From: Candidatus Methanolliviera sp. GoM_asphalt
GTDB lineage: Archaea > Halobacteriota > Methanoliparia > Methanoliparales > Methanoliparaceae
Direction of reading: 5' to 3'
Length of the DNA stretch: 5,504 nucleotides
Assembly (NCBI GenBank): GCA_902158745.1
Contig: CABGHH010000117.1
Span: 1 to 5,504, forward strand
Part shown: one piece after another, positions 1-5,279 of the stretch
Layout: every line of letters starts with the position of its first letter
Position numbering within the stretch: the first letter of the stretch is position 1
Notes under the pieces: model-generated
Seen by the model: the letters and a program-made list of their open reading frames with translations, nothing else
Database searches by the model: none
What the model was told of the DNA's origin: nothing
Translations under genes and position numbers: made by a program

Positions 1-133
1 GCTTCTTACCGCGAACAGAGAAGTATCGCGTCTCGGCATTCCATTTCTCTTCTGCATACCGTAACGCCTCCTTAATTATCCAGTCAGTAGCAGCTATTCT
101 TGGGCTCCCGGAGATACCAAAAAGTTTTAGCAT
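1..133 (-). CDS. NADPH-dependent FMN reductase / iron-sulfur flavoprotein-like, N-terminal part
   Basis: The 3' end lies beyond the window; 44 codons are visible. They read MLKLFGISGSPRIAATDWII and continue as an amphipathic helix (KEALRYAEEK) and a strand (ETRYFSV). A beta strand followed by GISGSPR near the N-terminus is typical of the phosphate-binding loop for FMN in the flavodoxin-fold NADPH-dependent FMN reductase and iron-sulfur flavoprotein (Isf) families. Such proteins carry FMN, and Isf also a 4Fe-4S cluster, for electron transfer; the Cys motif that would separate the two is outside the window. The start is the ATG at 133-131, which puts GISGSPR at residues 6-12 as is usual. No Shine-Dalgarno precedes it, and a TATA-like box about 28 nt upstream suggests a leaderless mRNA. 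It follows sufB after 49 nt on the same strand, so a role alongside Fe-S assembly is plausible but inferred. Confidence 0.72.
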   Translation of the reverse strand, partial: MLKLFGISGSPRIAATDWIIKEALRYAEEKWNAETRYFSVRGKK

Positions 134-171
134 TCGTCTATGTTTCTTTGGTAAAGCTTTTAAAACTTTTT
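119..171. repeat. 11-bp perfect inverted repeat around the flavoprotein start
   Basis: AAAAAGTTTTA at 119-129 and TAAAACTTTTT at 161-171 are exact reverse complements separated by 31 bp. One arm overlaps the TATA-like box and the other falls in codons 2-5 (LKLF) of the flavoprotein. It could be a DNA operator or a chance product of A/T-rich sequence. If the mRNA is leaderless, only one arm would be transcribed from the local promoter, so an RNA hairpin would form only in read-through mRNA from sufB. Confidence 0.4.
158..165 (-). promoter_or_regulatory. TATA-like box for the flavoprotein gene
   Basis: TTTTAAAA is centred about 28 nt before the ATG at 133, with A-rich sequence just upstream that could act as a BRE. 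In archaea transcription starts roughly 25 nt downstream of the TATA centre, which here falls at or next to the start codon. The absence of a ribosome binding site agrees with a leaderless transcript. The region is AT-rich, so the box could be fortuitous, and the gene may also be read through from sufCB. Confidence 0.42.
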
Positions 172-182
172 AAAGAAATTTT

Positions 183-1403
183 TCACATCACCTTCTCCAG
201 ACTCATATCAAACATCCTCTTCGTCTCTCGTGCAAGCGCATCCGGAAGACCCGTAATATCAACATTCAAGAACCCACGAATGATCACCGAAGTAGCCTCC
301 TCCTCACTCAATCCCCTTGCCATCAGGTATTGAATCTCCTCCTCCGCAACCTTGCCTATCGCAGCTTCATGCGAAAGGTCCAGGTCTTTTCGTTCCGCTT
401 TGAGCTCTGGAATCGAATCTAGTTCCGCAGTATCAGAAAGCATCAACCCCCGGCACTCGATATGCCCCTTTGCATTTGCCCCTTCTCCAATGACGTCACT
501 ACGTGCGATGACCTTCGCATTATCGGTAGAAATCACCCGCGATATGATCTCGGACCTGCTGCCTTCGCCCCGAAGCACCGCTCTCGACCCCGAATCAATC
601 ACCGTATCTCCGTGAGCATATATAATTGTCTGGAATGTTGCCCTTGCGTTTCTACCCACGCAATAAGCGGTAGGATACATTTGGAGCGATTTGACAGGCG
701 TCATTAAGATGTAGTTGCTGATAAATGCGCCGTCATCCTCAATTATCACTGCACTTCTTGGTCTGACGTCCATGCCACGACTCCAGTTGTGTATCATGGT
801 AAAGGTAATCTTCGCACCTTTCTTCACATAAAACTCAGACACGCCGAGATGGAGTGCGGAATTGACCGCGTGGGAGACAGAACAGCCGGTGATGATATGC
901 AGTTCCGAGTCCTCTTCTGCAATTATGATGTTGTGCACCTTCTGCCCGATTTTATCGGAACTGATAAAGAGACAGGACTGCACAGGCATAGTTACCTTTT
1001 TGCCCGCTTCCGACCTGATAAAGTACCCATGTGTCTGCTCTAATTCAACTTCCGCGGTGTATTTATCCGTATCCACTGGAACTGCCTTCCATAGATACTC
1101 TTTTAGCCAATCATGTTCCTTTAAAGCATCTGTCGTGCTCATGAGCTCCAAACCCGGATATTTAACCGCTGAAAACACCACGGAACAGTCACGCTGTAAA
1201 AACGAACCAGATCGGTCTTTCTCGGTGGGTTCAATGCCTGCATCGAGCAGGTCTTGCTGGTACTCAGCCGGAAATTCATCCAGTGAGTTCAAAGACGGAT
1301 GTTCTTCCCCGGCGATATATTCTTCAATCGAAATGTCCTCGCCCAAAGCAGCTTTTTTCCGCTTTGCACGTTTCGCACGCTCAATCGTCTCTTCCTTCGT
1401 CAT
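183..1403 (-). CDS. sufB: SufB/SufD-family Fe-S cluster assembly scaffold (archaeal SufB)
   Basis: A cytoplasmic scaffold on which Fe-S clusters are built together with the SufC ATPase. The 406-residue protein has a charged helical N-terminus (residues 1-60), then the parallel beta-helix core of the SufBD family (about 120-330), including IHNWSRGMDVRPRS (204-217) and the GHIECRGL block (313-320, with C317), and a helical C-terminal SufC-binding part with LSHEAAIGKV (343-352) and MARGLSEEEA (361-370), a signature of SufB/SufD. It is shorter than bacterial SufB (about 470-495 residues) and appears to lack the region around E. coli SufB Cys405, as is usual in the compact archaeal form. Other Cys: 73, 144, 174, 248. 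Its ATG overlaps the sufC stop in ATGA (1400-1403), indicating translational coupling. No SufD, cysteine desulfurase or SufE is visible, which fits the minimal SufBC (SMS-type) system of methanogens. The family call is firm; the SufB rather than SufD name is by archaeal convention. Confidence 0.93.
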   Translation of the reverse strand: MTKEETIERAKRAKRKKAALGEDISIEEYIAGEEHPSLNSLDEFPAEYQQDLLDAGIEPTEKDRSGSFLQRDCSVVFSAVKYPGLELMSTTDALKEHDWLKEYLWKAVPVDTDKYTAEVELEQTHGYFIRSEAGKKVTMPVQSCLFISSDKIGQKVHNIIIAEEDSELHIITGCSVSHAVNSALHLGVSEFYVKKGAKITFTMIHNWSRGMDVRPRSAVIIEDDGAFISNYILMTPVKSLQMYPTAYCVGRNARATFQTIIYAHGDTVIDSGSRAVLRGEGSRSEIISRVISTDNAKVIARSDVIGEGANAKGHIECRGLMLSDTAELDSIPELKAERKDLDLSHEAAIGKVAEEEIQYLMARGLSEEEATSVIIRGFLNVDITGLPDALARETKRMFDMSLEKVM

Positions 1404-2167
1404 TCCGCATCTACCTCGTTAGTACGTGCACATAACTCCACGCATCTTTCAAAACCAGTCTCCATGACGTTCTTTGTTATCTCGTCCGGCATTCCAGAGC
1501 AGGCTATTCGGCCTTCAAGCATCACATGTGCTCGGTCTGCCTTTAGGTGACGCATTATGGACCCGCTATGAGTAATGATAAGCCCGGATTTCTTTCTTTT
1601 GCTCGGCATCTTGTTCCTATCAAGAAGCTCACTCATTATCTTGCCTATGAGCTCTATGTTCTCGACATCCACGCCTGAGTCGGGTTCGTCGAACATGATG
1701 AAGTCAGGTGCTTGTGCGAGCAGTTGCAGTATCTCCGACCTTTTGACTTCTCCGCCCGAAAAGCCAAGGTTTACATCTCTGTTCAAAAATTCAACCGAGA
1801 TGTTTAGCCTTTTTGCAAGTGCTATCACATCTTCGTCTATCGCCTCTTCTTTTCTTCCCTGTGCTATGTTCACCATATCACCGAGCTTTACACCTCTTAT
1901 CTCAGGTGGATGTTGGAATGACATACCCATACCTAATTTCACACGTTCGTTAGTAGGTGAATTGGTTATATCAACGCCTTTAAACGTTATACGTCCTCTT
2001 GTGACCTTATAACAGGGAAAACCAAGCAGGGTCATCAGAAGTGTTGTCTTTCCACAGCCATTGGGCCCAAATAATACGTGCACCTCTCCTTCTTCTATAT
2101 TAAGGTGTAAATCACGTATTATTTCTTTTCCTTCTACTTCTACAGTCAAATCCTTTATTTTCAGCAT
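1400..2167 (-). CDS. sufC: SufC, ABC-type ATPase of Fe-S cluster assembly
   Basis: A soluble ABC ATPase that drives conformational change in the SufB scaffold; it is not a transporter subunit. All nucleotide-binding motifs are intact in 255 residues: Walker A GPNGCGKT (34-41), Q-loop in SFQHPPEIRG (Q85), signature FSGGE (136-140), Walker B FIMFDE (157-161 region, D160/E161), the D-loop stretch PDSGVD after it, and the H-loop histidine in IITHSG (H200). FSGGE followed by KRSEILQ is specific to SufC rather than to other ABC ATPases. The length matches the family (about 250). The start at 2167 is supported by GAGG at 2177-2174, six nt before the ATG. It is the first gene of a sufC-sufB unit, and its stop overlaps the sufB start. 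Confidence 0.96.
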   Translation of the reverse strand: MLKIKDLTVEVEGKEIIRDLHLNIEEGEVHVLFGPNGCGKTTLLMTLLGFPCYKVTRGRITFKGVDITNSPTNERVKLGMGMSFQHPPEIRGVKLGDMVNIAQGRKEEAIDEDVIALAKRLNISVEFLNRDVNLGFSGGEVKRSEILQLLAQAPDFIMFDEPDSGVDVENIELIGKIMSELLDRNKMPSKRKKSGLIITHSGSIMRHLKADRAHVMLEGRIACSGMPDEITKNVMETGFERCVELCARTNEVDAE

Positions 2168-2173
2168 TTATTA

Positions 2174-2233
2174 CCTCATACGTTTCCTCACAGCACAGCA
2201 CAAAAATAAAATAAGAAAGGGGGGGATTTAAAG
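2174..2233 (-). promoter_or_regulatory. Putative sufCB promoter and ribosome binding site
   Basis: The 89-nt gap between hsp20 and sufC holds CTTTAAAT (2233-2226), a TATA-like box about 62 nt before the sufC ATG, then a run of seven C on the coding strand (2225-2219), then a T-rich stretch TTTCTTATTTTATTTTTG (2218-2201), and GAGG at 2177-2174 as Shine-Dalgarno. Transcription from this box would begin near 2204, leaving a leader of about 37 nt. The T-rich stretch may alternatively be the termination signal of hsp20, or a second TATA-like element. Box assignment is by eye. Confidence 0.4.
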
Positions 2234-2256
2234 TTTCTTCTTTTTTGCGGGGATAA

Positions 2257-2727
2257 TTATTTCAGCTCGATCTTCTTCACTTCTTCTATTGCTAGCTTCG
2301 GCATCTCTATCTGGAGTACGCCATTCTCGAAAGTTGCATCCACATTATCCTTGTCCACCTCCGTGGGCAGCGGTATAGACCGGTAGAACTTTTTGTAGCT
2401 CCTTTCTCTTCTGATGTAGCCTTCTTCCTCTTCTTCCTTTTCCTCCTTCTTCTCCGCGCTGATTTCGAGCGTATCACCCCTGATATTTATAGAGATGTCG
2501 CTCTTTTCAACGCCCGGTATATCGGCAGCTACGATTATCTTGCCCTCTTTCTCTTTTATATCCACATAGGGTGCTGCGGTCTCTGCGAGTTCTTCCCCAG
2601 CAGCTCCGGGCAGTGCTCGCCGACCAAAATAGTCGGGTCCGGTCTCACCAAACGCTCGGTCTACCAATTCTTCCATTCTTCTTAGCTCTTCAAATGGATC
2701 CCATATATTTTTTCTTCGCCAGACCAT
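2257..2727 (-). CDS. hsp20: Hsp20 / alpha-crystallin family small heat shock protein
   Basis: An ATP-independent cytoplasmic chaperone that forms oligomers and holds unfolding proteins. In 156 residues: a variable N-terminal arm rich in aromatic and charged residues (WDPFEELRRMEELVDRAF, 9-26), an alpha-crystallin domain from about 53 to 145 starting at PYVDIKE, with VAADIPGVEKSDISI (66-80), and the hallmark A-x-x-x-n-G-V-L as ATFENGVLQI (131-140). The tail ends KKIELK, giving an I-x-L form of the C-terminal I-x-I anchor that docks neighbouring dimers. The loop at 93-103 is a nearly pure Lys/Glu run. Length is normal for the family. The ATG at 2727 places GGAGG (2743-2739) 11 nt upstream; another ATG at 2734 is closer to it but out of frame. 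It stands alone, with its own promoter. Confidence 0.95.
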   Translation of the reverse strand: MVWRRKNIWDPFEELRRMEELVDRAFGETGPDYFGRRALPGAAGEELAETAAPYVDIKEKEGKIIVAADIPGVEKSDISINIRGDTLEISAEKKEEKEEEEEGYIRRERSYKKFYRSIPLPTEVDKDNVDATFENGVLQIEMPKLAIEEVKKIELK

Positions 2728-2738
2728 TTCTCATCTCG

Positions 2739-2796
2739 CCTCCTTTTTATTTACTATGCACGTTGCATTACGTATATAGTTGTAATAATTATAAAA
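2739..2796 (-). promoter_or_regulatory. hsp20: hsp20 promoter, ribosome binding site and possible operator
   Basis: TTTTATAA (2796-2789) is a good archaeal TATA box, preceded by A-rich AAAG, centred about 65 nt before the hsp20 ATG; transcription would start near 2767. A perfect 5-bp inverted repeat with a 3-bp spacer, ATGCA-CGT-TGCAT (2756-2768), sits at that start point, where a repressor of the Phr/HTH kind known for archaeal heat shock genes could block the polymerase. A strong Shine-Dalgarno GGAGG is at 2743-2739. The regulator is not in the window, and the operator role is an inference from position and symmetry. Confidence 0.55.
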
Positions 2797-2893
2797 CTTT
2801 TCTGCTCTAACTTCAGGACATGCAAACGCACAATTGTTCTCCGATCCACGCTAAATAGACCTCATATCCCGCAACAATCGGAAGTGCGATGGT

Positions 2894-3154
2894 TTATCTC
2901 TTCAACAACTCTTCAAATCTTGCCTTAGCGTCGTCATCCTCACTCTCTAATTCTATACTTCCACCTTCCATCTCTAAAATCTGCAATGCCACAGGCTCTA
3001 TGCCCGTGATCGTATTGACGTACATAATCGTGAGGATCAAAAGCGATGTGGCAAAGAGGGTATGCGCGCTTCCCATACTAAACCAGATCATGCACACAAC
3101 CTCCAGAACAACAGGTGGCACACTCATCAACAACCAGCGCATATGCTCGAGCAC
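2894..3154 (-). CDS. Hypothetical small membrane protein
   Basis: Not recognised. The 86-residue product has two hydrophobic stretches, about 8-28 and 32-50, joined by a short GSAHT turn, which suggests a helical hairpin in the membrane. An acidic soluble tail follows (61-86, with ELESEDDD and an amphipathic AKARFEELLKR end). The charge pattern and the sensible tail argue for a real protein rather than a chance frame. The start is uncertain: GTG at 3154 is the first possible start, with an in-frame TAG two codons upstream; ATG at 3142 and 3127 are alternatives. None has a clear ribosome binding site and no convincing TATA box was seen. It could therefore be the C-terminal remnant of a longer gene. 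It lies between a decayed gene copy and hsp20, in an otherwise non-coding stretch. Confidence 0.45.
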   Translation of the reverse strand: MLEHMRWLLMSVPPVVLEVVCMIWFSMGSAHTLFATSLLILTIMYVNTITGIEPVALQILEMEGGSIELESEDDDAKARFEELLKR

Positions 3155-3230
3155 ACGCTATATGTTCTCTTTTAGCCCTGCAATTAATCCGAGGACAAAA
3201 TCGGCTAGACACCCGAAAAAGAAAACCGCT

Positions 3231-3402
3231 CATCCTGTTCAGCAACAGTAACGCTGGTGGACTATGCACTACACACATACCAGCCATCACCAACGGTAAC
3301 TTTCCCGGCTTTTTTCAGTAACATCGGCAGGGAATTTTCGGTTAATTCCCTTACATCCGTCACTTCAAACGATTTTTTTTCGCTTTTCCATTCTTCTGTC
3401 AT
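3231..3402 (-). pseudogene. Degraded N-terminal copy of the DUF2249/CMD-like gene
   Basis: From the ATG at 3402 the frame begins MTEEWKS, identical to the first seven residues of the intact gene at 5279, and 22 of the first 40 residues match. It has its own Shine-Dalgarno GAGGTG five nt before the ATG. After GDG (residues 38-40) the frame departs because of a net 4-nt insertion near 3279-3282 and ends at a TAG at 3262-3264 after 46 codons. In the shifted frame the DNA at 3278-3261 matches the intact gene again (15 of 18 bases, MCVVHS against LCVVQS), and faint similarity may run to about 3231. The CMD domain is absent. The start and promoter look intact, so a 46-residue peptide could still be made, but it would lack the core of the DUF2249 fold. 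Confidence 0.75.
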
Positions 3403-3524
3403 GATTGCACCTCTTTTTTCTTTCCCACTTTATCCTCTTTTCTGATTATTCTAATACGATCCTTATTAGGATTATAAAATAGTTGGCCTAAAAAGGTTCG
3501 ATTTGGGCAAAAAGCCGAATGAAA
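3261..3524 (-). repeat. Diverged duplicate block, copy B
   Basis: This block matches copy A (5142-5395) along its whole length: the upstream stretch TTTCATTCGG at 3524 against TTTCAGTCGG at 5395, the CTTTTTAGG and CTAATAAGG elements, the ribosome binding site, the first 40 codons and an 18-base segment at 3278-3261. Beyond 3524, towards the DUF166 stop, no similarity to the cytochrome side of copy A is seen. The copy is diverged, so the duplication is not recent or one copy has evolved fast. Confidence 0.7.
3459..3495 (-). promoter_or_regulatory. Promoter region of the degraded copy, with palindrome
   Basis: ATTTTATAA (3480-3472) is a TATA-like box about 74 nt before the ATG at 3402. Directly downstream lies a palindrome, ATCCT-TATT-AGGAT (3459-3472), and upstream the block CTTTTTAGG (3495-3487). 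Both CTAATAAGG and CTTTTTAGG recur at nearly the same distances before the intact gene (5345-5337 and 5366-5358), so this is a duplicated control region rather than random AT-rich DNA. Confidence 0.5.
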
Positions 3525-3552
3525 TTAGGTTTTTTGGAATAATCCTAGCAAA

Positions 3553-4311
3553 TTAAAGCAACACTGCTTCCACCGCCGCTCTGATAATATATCCCGCCCT
3601 GTGCAGAATCGTATCGCCAAGCTCTCTATCTTTCTCCATGCTCGCGGTACAAGGATAGGAATGATGAGATTCGCTGATTCGGTCGTAGAGTTCCCGTTTA
3701 TTTTCAACTTCTATGCATTCTAACTGTTTTGCCACGAACCATGTACTCCCACAAGGTGCGCTTCTCAACACCGCCACATGAGCAATCCGCCCTCCTTTAT
3801 CCACTTCTACTCTCACTTCGGGTCTTCCAATCCCGAACTCGGCGATAAATCTTCGAACCAGGGGCTTGTCTTCCTGCGGCTCTAAATGCAAATCACAAAA
3901 CGGCTTGGGAAAAACTACCTCTATCCTTTCTCTATCGCATATCTCTTCAACCTGCGGTCTTGCTATCATGGCAGCACTTTCTTGTGGCACAATCATCGCT
4001 TTAATCCCGGAATCCTTCAAAATAGTTGGAAGTTCAAGCAGAAGGTCATTGTGTATCTCAGATACAATGGCCATGTCCGCATCTGGGAACTCGTTCGGTA
4101 AATACTCACTTGCAGAATCCTCTATAAATACCGGAAGCTGAGAAGGCTCGGGAAGCTTAAAGAATGCCTTTATACTGTCTGCAAACCCGTATTTAGCTTC
4201 TTTACAGTGTGTGCACGCTTCTGCACAGGATATGCAGAACGTTGAGTAGTTTATGAGGTTTCCAATGACTCGTTCTCCGAACTCGCCGCTGTATATCACT
4301 ATCAGGTCCAT
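3553..4311 (-). CDS. DUF166 family protein (often labelled thymidylate synthase in archaea)
   Basis: A 252-residue protein of the DUF166 family (PF02593), found mainly in methanogens and relatives. The thymidylate synthase label on the family rests on little evidence, and I see no classical ThyA or ThyX motif here, so the function should be taken as unknown. The N-terminus MDLIVIYSGEFGERVIGNLI looks like a Rossmann-type strand and turn. Then comes CISCAEACTHC (C26, C29, C33, C36; CxxCxxxCxxC), which could hold a metal or Fe-S cluster. Later conserved-looking blocks are MIVPQES (106-112), FPKPFCDLHLEP (134-145), RSAPCGSTWFVAKQL (183-197) and ESHHSYPCTASM (214-225). Further Cys: 125, 139, 187, 199, 221. 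The ATG follows the upstream stop by 1 nt and has no clear Shine-Dalgarno, implying coupling to the preceding gene. It is the last gene of the three-gene cassette. Confidence 0.85.
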   Translation of the reverse strand: MDLIVIYSGEFGERVIGNLINYSTFCISCAEACTHCKEAKYGFADSIKAFFKLPEPSQLPVFIEDSASEYLPNEFPDADMAIVSEIHNDLLLELPTILKDSGIKAMIVPQESAAMIARPQVEEICDRERIEVVFPKPFCDLHLEPQEDKPLVRRFIAEFGIGRPEVRVEVDKGGRIAHVAVLRSAPCGSTWFVAKQLECIEVENKRELYDRISESHHSYPCTASMEKDRELGDTILHRAGYIIRAAVEAVLL

Positions 4312-4312
4312 C

Positions 4313-4591
4313 TTAGCTCGCTGTTATAAGTATCGTACGTATCCAGAAATCCGCTATCTGCGGTCGTGAGCAGCAGTTGGGACAGCCCGATACGGATATG
4401 TGAATCGTGAAGAGATGTACGATTTTCTTACTCTTCACACGCTGTCGAAGCCGTTTTGATAGGTCCGCCTCTTCGGCCCATTTTAGGAGTGCATGTTCCC
4501 TTTTCGCGGTCGGTATCAGCACGTTCGGGCAGTTGCTCAAGTCCTTATGGCACGTCTCAATGATGAGCTTTCCCGTGGCTTTACATTTCAC
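4313..4591 (-). CDS. Short nitrite/sulfite reductase-type 4Fe-4S domain protein
   Basis: A 92-residue protein whose best motif is ISVSGCPNCCSRPQIADF (65-82), matching the siroheme/4Fe-4S signature of nitrite and sulfite reductases (GCPNxC, C70-x3-C74, with an extra C73). The other half of the cluster set is ETCHKDLSNC (C14-x6-C21). Family members bind a 4Fe-4S cluster coupled to siroheme using C-x5/6-C plus C-x3-C, so all four ligands are present. Even the small Dsr-like proteins of methanogens are usually much longer and continue after IADIG into more fold and often a ferredoxin; here the chain ends ten residues on (TILITAS). It is either a minimal cluster carrier or a truncated relic. The start is GTG at 4591, the first possible start in this frame, 10 nt after GGGGTG (4607-4602); it overlaps the upstream gene by 11 nt. 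Confidence 0.7.
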   Translation of the reverse strand: MKCKATGKLIIETCHKDLSNCPNVLIPTAKREHALLKWAEEADLSKRLRQRVKSKKIVHLFTIHISVSGCPNCCSRPQIADFWIRTILITAS

Positions 4592-5279
4592 TCTCGTAAA
4601 ACACCCCGACCTCTGGGTTCTTCTCTCCGAACTTATCCAGAAGTTCTTCCATCACCTCACCCCGTGATTTCCCCTTCTTTTCCTGTTCTTTTATCCATAG
4701 ATAAGCGGCAAATAACGCAGAAGGACTTATCACCGATGCAAAAGTACCAAAACCCTGATTCCAGACGAACAACGTAAAAAGTTCGTCCAGTTCGGCAACC
4801 GTGACACCGGCAGAATATGCCTTTACCAGTTCCCGAGTAGCCTGACGAAGACGACCGGCACCCACTGCGTTGGCAAGCGAGAGCAGGTATTTTGTCTTCT
4901 GATCTATGGCGGGATTATCTTTCTTCCATGTAAGCTGCCAGAACTGTGCTGCTATCTTACCAAGTGCTTTATCTGCTTTACCGTAATTGGCAAGCGCTGC
5001 AGGGTGTAGCGTCTTACCCGTGGTTGCTTCTTTACTCGCAGTCCGGAAAAAATACACGCGGTATTCGTTATCCGAAACCTTATCAGTCTGGTACTCAAAA
5101 CCGAGGTCCACCAGCGTGGAATACAACGGAACCGGCTCGAAACTTTGCACCACACACAACCCTTCTCCAATAGCGACTTTCTCTGCTCTTTTTAGTACAA
5201 CCGGCAGGAAATCACCCGCCTCGCCTCTGCCATCTAAGACATCAAACGATTCTTTTTTGCTTTTCCATTCTTCTGTCAT
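4581..5279 (-). CDS. DUF2249/TusA-like plus carboxymuconolactone decarboxylase-like fusion, CxxC absent
   Basis: A 232-residue two-part protein. Residues about 35-80 (GEGLCVVQSFEPVPLYSTLV, then EYRVYFFR) resemble DUF2249, a small TusA/SirA-like fold: a strand, the PxPL turn, a helix, then an edge strand. Residues about 100-200 are all-helical and resemble the CMD/AhpD family: TKYLLSLANAVGAGRLRQAT, then AYSAGVTVAELDELFTLFV. Active AhpD-like members have CxxCxxxH at this place; here the positions read R143, Q146 and about E150, so the redox dithiol is gone and peroxidase or thiol activity is unlikely. C42 is the only Cys. The start at 5279 has GAGG seven nt upstream, and its first seven residues recur in the decayed copy. 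It is first in the cassette with the Fe-S protein and DUF166. A binding, scaffold or regulatory role is a guess. Confidence 0.78.
   Translation of the reverse strand: MTEEWKSKKESFDVLDGRGEAGDFLPVVLKRAEKVAIGEGLCVVQSFEPVPLYSTLVDLGFEYQTDKVSDNEYRVYFFRTASKEATTGKTLHPAALANYGKADKALGKIAAQFWQLTWKKDNPAIDQKTKYLLSLANAVGAGRLRQATRELVKAYSAGVTVAELDELFTLFVWNQGFGTFASVISPSALFAAYLWIKEQEKKGKSRGEVMEELLDKFGEKNPEVGVFYESEM

Noticed and set aside
862..1422. A 186-codon open frame on the plus strand opposite sufB
   Set aside because: It is antisense to the well-supported SufB, is rich in Ser and Cys in no pattern, and has no recognisable domain.
1575..2012. A 145-codon plus-strand frame opposite sufC
   Set aside because: It lies wholly antisense to an intact SufC with all ATPase motifs; its Ser-rich composition is typical of a shadow frame.
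2692..2734. A 14-codon frame from an ATG at 2734 overlapping the hsp20 start, close to its ribosome binding site
   Set aside because: The hsp20 start at 2727 gives a normal protein; the short frame probably arises by chance. An upstream regulatory peptide cannot be excluded but nothing supports it.
2889..3251. A 120-codon plus-strand frame across the gene-poor middle
   Set aside because: Low-complexity Ser/Asn start, no domain and a basic tail; it runs antisense to the more protein-like 2894-3154 frame and the decayed copy.
3078..3293. A 71-codon minus-strand frame beginning MVMAGMCVVHS
   Set aside because: Not a separate gene: MCVVHS is the frameshifted continuation of the decayed CMD-like copy, and the rest has no sensible pattern.
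3507..3517. GGC-AAAAA-GCC hairpin after DUF166 as a terminator
   Set aside because: Only a 3-bp stem with no following T run, and it lies within the duplicated block; too weak to call.
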